Shown piece after piece: positions 25,148-30,747 of a DNA stretch of 30,747 bases. Positions within the stretch are counted from its first letter, which is position 1, and each line of letters starts with the position of its first letter. A program made the position numbers and the translations under genes. The DNA comes from CBFHOS01 sp965657645 (GTDB lineage: Bacteria > Pseudomonadota > Alphaproteobacteria > Puniceispirillales > Puniceispirillaceae), in the NCBI GenBank assembly GCA_965657645.1, contig CBFHOS010000023.1:1-30747 (forward strand), in the 5' to 3' direction. Below the pieces are notes generated by a model that made no database searches, was not told the origin of the DNA, and saw only the letters and a list, made by a program, of their open reading frames with translations.

Positions 25148-26442
25148 ATTTGCACAAGATTTTCATTCCTACAACGCGGCACGCTGTTCAGCTTCTTTCT
25201 ATCACAACAGAGGACCCAGAAATAAGGTCCGTCATCTGTTTGAATGATAGCTTTCAAGCATTACCCATCAGTGCCGATTACGATCAGTTCGTTCGGCGAC
25301 CAACCGGCATCATTGAAAAATTGGTTGGCCCAGGTGCCTATCGGATCGATGTCAGCGCGCCGATCACCCAAGGTGACAGCTGGCAACTCGGCCTATGCCT
25401 TGCGCATATTATGCATCATCATGACATGTTCACAGCTACGGATGGCGAGCTGGTAATATGGGCAACGGGCACGGTTGACACCCAATTTGGCGTTAATCCG
25501 GTTGAGCATATTGCCGCCAAAGTTGCCGCATCGCGTGAGCTTCTTGAAGCTGAGATGGCGGCTGGCAAAAAGGTCGTATTGATTACTGCCGCAGAAAATC
25601 TAGCCACCTTGCGCGATCACATTCCCGAAGAATGGACTGCCTTTGGGGTGTCTTCTATGGCCGATGCCTGCGCGGCAATTGGCATCAGCATGCCCTTGGC
25701 AAGCGCTTCAAAATCGTTGCCGCAGGAAAGCGCCGCGGCAAGGCGGCCGGGCCGGGCCACAATGTATCTAATGGGTATATTGGCGGTGGCCACCCTCTCG
25801 GTTGGCCTGAACATCCCCTATCAATCCTTGCGTGACAGTTATCGCTATGAGAAAGCCGGAGAATTGCGGGCCCTGCGAATGGAGATGCGCACTGTTAGTC
25901 GGCAAAAGAACTGGGTTGCGACAAATGCGTATTATTTCTTTGAGGTTTTCTATCTGCTGAACAAATCAAAGCGGCTAGAAGAGTCGCTGAGCATCGCTGT
26001 TCAGTCATTTGGTGATGCGGTAAGTGACCCGCAATGTGACGCCATTGCCACCTCAACAATCACCAAGGGTAGTTTGCCGCTGCTTCCTGACAAGGGATGC
26101 AATGTGACCTTCGCGGTGACAAGCGGCACCAAAACCGATGTGCGTATTTGGCTGGCGCTGGTCACCCATAAAGACGCCAACGCGCCGGCAGTTCTGATGA
26201 AGCACGGCGCCGACATAAAGGCCGGCCAACGGTTTGTGACACCAGCGGCTACCATTCATAACGAAACCACGCGATTAGTCGCCGTCATTTCCGATAGATC
26301 GGATAGAGCGTGGCTGGGCTGGCTCGATAATCTGCTTGCTGCCACGTCTGCTGAACGGATGGAACTGGAAATAGACCGGTTGACGTCAACGGGTGTTGGG
26401 GTTTTTCAAACAAACTGGCAACCCTATATCGAGATAGATTAA
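25144..26442 (+). CDS. Membrane-anchored Lon (S16)-like protein
   Basis: A 432-residue protein starting at GTG 25144 (GTGA overlap with the previous stop). Residues about 62-182 follow the Lon proteolytic domain: YRIDVSAPITQGDSW at 66-80 in place of the HVPEGATPKDGPS strand-turn, then a helix, WATGTVDTQFGVNPV at 106-120 in place of the MTGE-ItLrG-vlPiGG strand, HIAAKVAAS at 122-130, then VVLITAAEN. Ser79 and Lys126 fall where the Lon Ser-Lys dyad lies, 47 residues apart against 43 in E. coli Lon. No AAA+ domain is present. A membrane helix at about 206-223 is followed by a 200-residue, probably periplasmic, domain with two cysteines (298 and 319) and a beta-rich part. Whether it is an active protease cannot be told from sequence alone. 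Confidence 0.7.
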   Translation: MNLHKIFIPTTRHAVQLLSITTEDPEIRSVICLNDSFQALPISADYDQFVRRPTGIIEKLVGPGAYRIDVSAPITQGDSWQLGLCLAHIMHHHDMFTATDGELVIWATGTVDTQFGVNPVEHIAAKVAASRELLEAEMAAGKKVVLITAAENLATLRDHIPEEWTAFGVSSMADACAAIGISMPLASASKSLPQESAAARRPGRATMYLMGILAVATLSVGLNIPYQSLRDSYRYEKAGELRALRMEMRTVSRQKNWVATNAYYFFEVFYLLNKSKRLEESLSIAVQSFGDAVSDPQCDAIATSTITKGSLPLLPDKGCNVTFAVTSGTKTDVRIWLALVTHKDANAPAVLMKHGADIKAGQRFVTPAATIHNETTRLVAVISDRSDRAWLGWLDNLLAATSAERMELEIDRLTSTGVGVFQTNWQPYIEID

Positions 26443-26449
26443 TAGTGAT

Positions 26450-27634
26450 TTAGCTGCATTGCCCCTGAAAGAGCTGAACGCGCCCATCAAGGGGGTTGCC
26501 GTTATGGGTAACCTGATCTAGAAACAACCCGTCATGGGCTAGAACATATTCCGCTGTGATTTGGCCCCGCAGATGGTGTTGCCCCATATGCCCACTATCC
26601 TTGGTCATTTTTCGAAAGCCGGCCAACAGATTAACGTCAGTGTTTTTACGAAATATCCGAATGAAATCGCCGTCCCCCTTATGATGGCGCAAACCTGCTA
26701 CCAAACGTGCCTCTTTGGGGGTAACCGGCTGGTTGAATGCCCGCAGGAGGGGCGAGTGGATCGCTCTGTTGAGCAGCATCACACCCTGACCCGGAGCCAC
26801 TGCAACCTGACCGTTTTGATCAATATGCCCGACAATCATGCCGAGGCATTGGGTCAGTATATGATAGATCTGACGGTGCGAAGCCGAATTCGCCGGCCAG
26901 AGAAATTCCAATGATGGCGCATCCTCTCCATGTTCAATTGTTCGGCGGGCAGCGGCCATATCAACAGCAGCTGGGGCAACCGGTCGTGGCGGTGATTGCT
27001 GTGACGCCATAGCAACATCCACCAAGACCCGTTTGGCAGGGTTAGGCCGAGACAGCGGGGCATTAAGCAGCGGCGATAGCGCAGCAGTTAACGGGGGCGT
27101 TGCTCTGGCCTGCCTTGGTTTTGGCGCTTGATTGGGCGTTTGATCGGCCACCATCGGTGTAATGTGTGGCAGCGCCGCCAATGCTTCACCCTTTACAGGG
27201 TGCAACCTAGGCTCTGGCACCGGCTGTGGTACAGTTTGTGGCACAGGTTTTAACATTGGTTCCAACGCAGGATTTGGCACAGACTCTAGCACAGGCTCTG
27301 GCACCGGATCTGGCGCAGATTCCGCTATCGGCGCTGGTGTCGCGGCGGCCGCCTTTGCGGCATCATCACGCGGCAATGCCGCCATTAATTGATCACGCAG
27401 CAAGGCCGAGGGTTGCGGCAGTGAGGCAAGTTCCAACGGCGCCAATGCTTTGGTGTTTTGCGGTGCTTTGTCATCTGCTGTCGCATGTTCTGTTTCAACT
27501 GGTACGGCAATCAATTTTTCAGCCAATTCATCTGGTGAATTTGAGACGGCGGAATCTGGCAGCGTCAACGACGTGACAACTGCCAGACCCAGGAGGAACC
27601 CCAGATTAATCACGCTAGAAAAACGAAATTGCAT
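26450..27634 (-). CDS. TonB-like protein with proline-rich spacer and unknown C-terminal domain
   Basis: A 394-residue protein read from the ATG at 27634, which lies one base after the stop of the upstream gene; an earlier in-frame ATG at 27748 would overlap that gene and hide the hydrophobic N-terminus. Residues 9-25 form an anchor or signal. Residues about 98-145 are a run of Pro-x repeats (PVPEPVLESVPNPALEP and so on) like the periplasm-spanning arm of TonB; the proline-rich region extends loosely to about 220. The C-terminal domain (about 235-394) does not show the TonB C-terminal pattern and carries two cysteines (263 and 393) that may pair. The start has no strong ribosome-binding site, so coupling to the upstream gene is likely. 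Adjacent to an ExbB/TolQ-like gene, it may transmit force to the outer membrane. Confidence 0.7.
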   Translation of the reverse strand: MQFRFSSVINLGFLLGLAVVTSLTLPDSAVSNSPDELAEKLIAVPVETEHATADDKAPQNTKALAPLELASLPQPSALLRDQLMAALPRDDAAKAAAATPAPIAESAPDPVPEPVLESVPNPALEPMLKPVPQTVPQPVPEPRLHPVKGEALAALPHITPMVADQTPNQAPKPRQARATPPLTAALSPLLNAPLSRPNPAKRVLVDVAMASQQSPPRPVAPAAVDMAAARRTIEHGEDAPSLEFLWPANSASHRQIYHILTQCLGMIVGHIDQNGQVAVAPGQGVMLLNRAIHSPLLRAFNQPVTPKEARLVAGLRHHKGDGDFIRIFRKNTDVNLLAGFRKMTKDSGHMGQHHLRGQITAEYVLAHDGLFLDQVTHNGNPLDGRVQLFQGQCS

Positions 27635-27635
27635 T

Positions 27636-28370
27636 TTATATACCCACTTTTTCCAAATAGAGGATGTTAAGCTGTTGGATGATTTTTGACATGTCTGCTG
27701 CACGATCAGCGCGTGACATGAATGCTGGCGTTTGGTCACCGGAACCATCCGTTGTCACCACACTTAACCCGCTCTCACCTTCGGCCGCCATAGTGGCATT
27801 AGAACGCTCATTTTGAGGCTTTTCGAAAGCCTTAAATGCTGCCTCTATCTCTTCATCACTCATTTCGGCAGACGCTGTAGATGTCTCTGTGGGTGTTTTT
27901 GTGGGTTTGATCTCTTGAACGCTAGCTAGGTCTGACACTCGAGATGCTGTTGTATCTCGCGCCACAACCATATTTTGTTCGGCGTTTAACTGCACTTCGC
28001 TTAACACTGCCAAAATCAGGTTTTTGATTTCGTCCGCATCTAGCATAGCCTTCTTTTCCAGCGCGTTGGTGCTGTCACTCGGTTGTCCGGCAGATCCACT
28101 CATCTCTGCAACATCTGAAACAATAGCCGCTTCATAAGATGCGTCAGGATCAAGTGCTTCTAGCTTCTCACTCGTCACTTTTGCGACCGCCTTGGCAAAG
28201 GTTTTGCCCGTTTCGACAACGCCCTGATCCGCCGGTTTTGCAGTGGCCGCTGGCGTACCCCACACATCCAATTTGGCAGCTGCCCATTGGGTGAATGATT
28301 GGTTCGGGCCGCCAGTCAGCAAATAGCCAAGCGCCGCCAATACAGTAATGTTGAAAATCAAATATCGCAT
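27636..28370 (-). CDS. Single-anchor membrane protein of unknown function
   Basis: A 244-residue protein from ATG 28370, preceded by AAGGAG seven bases upstream (that site overlaps the stop of the ExbB/TolQ-like gene). Residues 4-20 are hydrophobic (MRYLIFNITV...) and act as an anchor or uncleaved signal. The rest is acidic and Ala/Ser/Thr-rich, with little predicted order, and ends in a helix (KIIQQLNILYLEKVGI). It is probably periplasmic and extended, possibly linking the ExbB/TolQ-like protein to the TonB-like one encoded immediately downstream. No family recognised. Confidence 0.65.
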   Translation of the reverse strand: MRYLIFNITVLAALGYLLTGGPNQSFTQWAAAKLDVWGTPAATAKPADQGVVETGKTFAKAVAKVTSEKLEALDPDASYEAAIVSDVAEMSGSAGQPSDSTNALEKKAMLDADEIKNLILAVLSEVQLNAEQNMVVARDTTASRVSDLASVQEIKPTKTPTETSTASAEMSDEEIEAAFKAFEKPQNERSNATMAAEGESGLSVVTTDGSGDQTPAFMSRADRAADMSKIIQQLNILYLEKVGI

Positions 28371-28380
28371 GAAAATCTCC

Positions 28381-28965
28381 TTAGGCGTTAGGGTGTGCAA
28401 CAAGCAAATTTGTCGGCCCATTTCGGGTGCTTTCCAATGGATGTTCAGCGGCAACTAAAAATGATGCATTGGCAACAATCAGCACAGTGCGCAACGCAGC
28501 CGATAACGGTAGGCCAATGACAGATGTCATAAAGGCTAGGCTGAACTGACTGGTAAGGTTGGCGATAACCTGATTAATGTTTTCAGGTGTTAGACCGCCA
28601 TCCGACAGCTGACCAATGCCAAGGCTAATGCCAAGTAAGGTAAAGGTCAGCGCAAGGGTGGCGATGCCGTTACATGATTGCAGGCCAGCCTGAAGCCACT
28701 TTGCCCGGCGGCTGTCGCGCTCTGCATCATTCTCAATGGTCGTCGTTTCATGCAGCTTGACCAGAGCCAACAAGCTGGCAAAAACCAAGCCACCAAGCAG
28801 CAAAAGAAACGGCGAACCCAAGACATCAAAGGCCCAATGCAGGAGCGCTTTCGACGTGCGCCCCGAAAGGATGGAAATCACCGCTAGGCCAATCACCAAA
28901 CTTCCCAGCATTAGGCTAAGCGCCTTCACGCCGCCCGTCATTTTCACCCAGTTCGCCACTCTCAT
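28381..28965 (-). CDS. TolQ/ExbB/MotA-like proton-channel family membrane protein
   Basis: A 194-residue protein with about four helices (17-35, 48-69, 98-118, 140-168). The last two match the conserved pair of the family: LALTFTLLGISLGIGQL (104-120) aligns with the TolQ/ExbB segment that contains GLxGTVWGI, and FMTSVIGLPLSAAL (145-158) aligns with the ATAIGLxxAIPA segment, keeping the Thr (Thr147 here) that lines the channel in TolQ. The GT of the first motif is GI, so one conserved Thr is absent, though a Ser follows. It is a little shorter than TolQ (about 230). The ATG at 28965 overlaps the preceding stop (ATGA). The matching single-pass partner is the ExbD/TolR-like gene at 21595-21987. 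Confidence 0.72.
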   Translation of the reverse strand: MRVANWVKMTGGVKALSLMLGSLVIGLAVISILSGRTSKALLHWAFDVLGSPFLLLLGGLVFASLLALVKLHETTTIENDAERDSRRAKWLQAGLQSCNGIATLALTFTLLGISLGIGQLSDGGLTPENINQVIANLTSQFSLAFMTSVIGLPLSAALRTVLIVANASFLVAAEHPLESTRNGPTNLLVAHPNA

Positions 28966-29345
28966 TTGCTTACCCGCGCATTCATCAGATTGCTTGTTGT
29001 AAGCCCGATTGTTTCCAACCAATGGACAGCTAGGGGCCGTTGGCTTTCAGTTGCCGCATGGACCAAAAAGGATAGCTCATACTGTTTAAAGGCTTTCAAC
29101 ACGATTGATTTCCGGCTGGACATTAGCGACTTGTCATTGAGCGCGATCCGCTCTAGGTCAGCCATCCGTCTTTTGGTATAGCTCGTCCGTTCCCACCGTT
29201 GCTGCGATGACATTGCTGGATCAAGAATTTGAGCCACCGCAACGGCGCGCTCGCGTTCCATATTTTCAATCGAACCTGCATGGGCAGTGGCAATGGTACC
29301 GCCGCTGCTAACCAGCATCATGAGTAGTAGGATTTTAGCTTTCAT
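28962..29345 (-). CDS. Small secreted protein of unknown function
   Basis: A 127-residue protein; ATG 29345 has GGAG seven bases upstream and gives a Sec signal ending ATAHAGS (residue 24). An upstream in-frame ATG at 29468 lies inside the previous gene and is rejected. The mature part is helical and rich in Arg and Met (MERERAVAVAQI; RWERTSYTKRRMADLERIAL), with a charged helical middle and a Ser/Asn end. No family recognised. It overlaps the ExbB/TolQ-like gene by four bases, so the two are likely translated together. Confidence 0.7.
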   Translation of the reverse strand: MKAKILLLMMLVSSGGTIATAHAGSIENMERERAVAVAQILDPAMSSQQRWERTSYTKRRMADLERIALNDKSLMSSRKSIVLKAFKQYELSFLVHAATESQRPLAVHWLETIGLTTSNLMNARVSK

Positions 29346-29389
29346 GTTCGTCTCCATTATTTTTGTGATTTTTTGATTGGCCAGGACGA

Positions 29390-30274
29390 TCAATATGCGA
29401 TGAACATTTTTACGTTCTGGCTTGGCGATAAGAGGGGTTGCATAGCGGTGCCATCCTGATCTTGCCACGCCTGCTCGGCCACTTTCTCGGCAAAGCTCAT
29501 GGCATCAAGCGACAATAATTTTGCCATATGGCCGATGACTTCTTCTTCCATATTCAACATTGCCAGTTCAGATTCTATTTCCAAAATCATCTGCGCTAGC
29601 TGATCCGTTTTGGTGATTGGTTCGCCATTATTGACCACCTGCTGATTCGCCGGGTGGTTCACGATGGCAGCCCGCAAATTCTCTACCGCAGCACGATTTT
29701 CGGAATAGTTTTCGCTGAATTTGCTCTCGGGTAAATTAGAGGCAAAAAACAGCTCATCACGTAATTTGGTTTCAACCGCATTCGACCGCAACCGCGCCTC
29801 ATCAATCGCCAAATTCAATTGCTGTGTATCACGGGTCAAAACTTCGTCGCGGCGTGATTGGCGCATCAACCGTTGGTACAGACGGTTCTTAGTTTCCAAT
29901 TGCTGGCGTTTGAGTTGGATCTGATCACCCATTCTTTCCAGGTAATTCCTTTTACCAACGATGATCTGGTGCTCTACCTCAAGCGCGTCCTCGCCTTCAT
30001 ACAAATGCTGATTGTTTTGCAAGCTGGTGATGGTTGAAATGTCTGCCCCTATCTGTTGGTCTAGCGTGTTCATATCATTCGCCAGCAATGAATTGGCAAA
30101 GTCCTGCTCGACCGCCCGTTCCAGATGCTTGGTAGGCAACATCAGAATTTTCTCGCTGATCTTTGGTTGCCACGTATTATTATTTGCAAACACAATTGTC
30201 GGGCTGGTGAACAAAACACTGCTACCCACTAGGGTGGCCATCAACAACCGACGCGGTTTCATTGGTCCATTCAT
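29390..30274 (-). CDS. Secreted coiled-coil protein
   Basis: A 294-residue protein. ATG 30274 is preferred over 30298 because AGGAG lies eight bases before it and the Sec signal (about residues 1-30, ending IVFANN) then starts properly. Residues about 60-150 form a long helix with heptad-like leucine/isoleucine spacing and many charged residues (RNYLERMGDQIQLKRQQLE), and a second helical stretch follows at about 200-260. This suits a periplasmic coiled-coil rod or adaptor such as the CpoB-type proteins of Tol systems, though no specific family match is clear. It follows the partial gene by 24 bases in the same block. Confidence 0.72.
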   Translation of the reverse strand: MNGPMKPRRLLMATLVGSSVLFTSPTIVFANNNTWQPKISEKILMLPTKHLERAVEQDFANSLLANDMNTLDQQIGADISTITSLQNNQHLYEGEDALEVEHQIIVGKRNYLERMGDQIQLKRQQLETKNRLYQRLMRQSRRDEVLTRDTQQLNLAIDEARLRSNAVETKLRDELFFASNLPESKFSENYSENRAAVENLRAAIVNHPANQQVVNNGEPITKTDQLAQMILEIESELAMLNMEEEVIGHMAKLLSLDAMSFAEKVAEQAWQDQDGTAMQPLLSPSQNVKMFIAY

Positions 30275-30298
30275 GATTCTCTCCTGCTCGAAACGCAT

Positions 30299-30747
30299 TT
30301 AATTCTGCCGCCAGTACCAAGACCGGCGGATTTCATCTTTAACGCTTGCTTTGGCATTTAGTGATGACAGGGCAAATTGCGCGGGGCGCTCATGTTGGAA
30401 CAGCAGCGCATGCATCGTGTCCGTGAAGGAACTGCCATCCGCAAAAATCAAATCGTGTGATCCAAATCGCTGCTGAAAATCACCCAGTGCCAGACGGGAT
30501 TTTGCAACATCTCCCCCTTTCAGATAATTTTGTACAGCCAACGCCATTACCTGCATTCGTTCACGCTTATCAATCATCACCACCGTATCCCCAAGCGCAG
30601 CATCACACTCCATCAGCATATCGGCGCTACTCAAATACAGCGCCTGGTCCTGCCCACTCGATGCAGCGACATCACGCGTCCTGCCTTCTGTGGCACAATC
30701 GTTAAACGCGATGATTGACTGCATATCCAACGCCCGATCGATCACGC
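30299..30747 (-). CDS. Unknown protein, cut by the window edge
   Basis: The frame is open from the stop at 30299-30301 to the end of the window, so the gene begins beyond it; a GTG at 30745 is only an apparent start. About 148 residues are seen. Its middle (MALAVQNYLKGGDVAKSRLALGDF) looks like a helical repeat of TPR type, and the end is RRSWYWRQN. It is the upstream neighbour of the coiled-coil protein and probably the first visible gene of the minus-strand block. Confidence 0.6.
   Translation of the reverse strand, partial: VIDRALDMQSIIAFNDCATEGRTRDVAASSGQDQALYLSSADMLMECDAALGDTVVMIDKRERMQVMALAVQNYLKGGDVAKSRLALGDFQQRFGSHDLIFADGSSFTDTMHALLFQHERPAQFALSSLNAKASVKDEIRRSWYWRQN

Noticed and set aside
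27162..27392. A Gly/Thr/Ser-rich plus-strand reading frame that looks like a repeat protein
   Set aside because: It is the antisense of the proline-rich spacer of the TonB-like gene; the Gly-rich pattern is only the mirror of the Pro codons.
12820..30747. Zorya-type anti-phage defence system, because of the MotA/TolQ-like and ExbD/TolR-like genes
   Set aside because: The ExbD-like protein has no OmpA-like peptidoglycan-binding domain, the channel protein lacks the long cytoplasmic tail of ZorA, and there is no helicase or nuclease partner in the window.
12820..30747. Classical Tol-Pal or flagellar gene cluster
   Set aside because: No TolA, TolB, Pal, flagellin, hook, rod or export-gate gene is present; only family-level similarity of single members is seen.

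Overview
The window looks like chromosomal DNA of a free-living, probably marine, alphaproteobacterium of medium GC. This is an inference from gene style: a CaiB / acyl-CoA dehydrogenase / CitE-like operon, DUF1800-DUF1501 export genes, GTG/TTG starts and tightly overlapping operons. A SAR116/Puniceispirillales-type organism would fit, but no marker gene fixes this. I saw no rRNA, tRNA, CRISPR array, transposase or phage gene.

Layout. (1) 1-3130, plus strand: the 3' end of a DUF1800 gene, a Tat-exported DUF1501 protein and a small secreted protein. (2) 3172-7514, minus strand: a large RND/MMPL exporter fused to a LolA-like periplasmic domain, translationally coupled to an outer-membrane beta-barrel protein. 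(3) 7591-10811, minus strand: a three-gene acyl-CoA operon (acyl-CoA dehydrogenase, class III CoA-transferase, CitE-like lyase). (4) 11051-11314: a small lipoprotein. (5) 11476-30747: about 19 kb made almost wholly of exported or membrane proteins of unknown function, in four gene blocks arranged as two convergent pairs.

Region 5 is the part worth attention. The plus-strand block 19623-26442 encodes two tandem paralogous secreted proteins, an ExbD/TolR-like single-pass protein with Glu at the proton-site position, an SLT lytic transglycosylase, a 575-residue unknown protein, a 189-residue unknown protein, and a membrane-anchored protein whose N-terminal domain looks like the Lon (S16) proteolytic domain with the Ser-Lys dyad in place and no AAA+ ATPase. 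The minus-strand block 30747-26450 runs towards it and encodes a partial protein, a coiled-coil secreted protein, a small secreted protein, a TolQ/ExbB/MotA-like membrane protein, a single-anchor protein, and a TonB-like protein with a proline-rich spacer and an unfamiliar C-terminal domain. The minus-strand block 19306-12820 encodes five secreted proteins, one with a FlgT-like order of domains (LPP20-like, CsgG-like, beta-domain). A Tat-exported protein at 11476-12753 faces it across a bidirectional terminator.

My working model is a proton-driven envelope machine: an ExbB-like/ExbD-like stator in the inner membrane, a TonB-like arm, a lytic transglycosylase opening the wall, CsgG/FlgT-like periplasmic or outer-membrane parts, and a Lon-like protein on the cytoplasmic side. 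The individual motif matches are visible in the sequence; their joint function is inference. It does not match the classical Tol-Pal, Ton, flagellar or Zorya gene sets.
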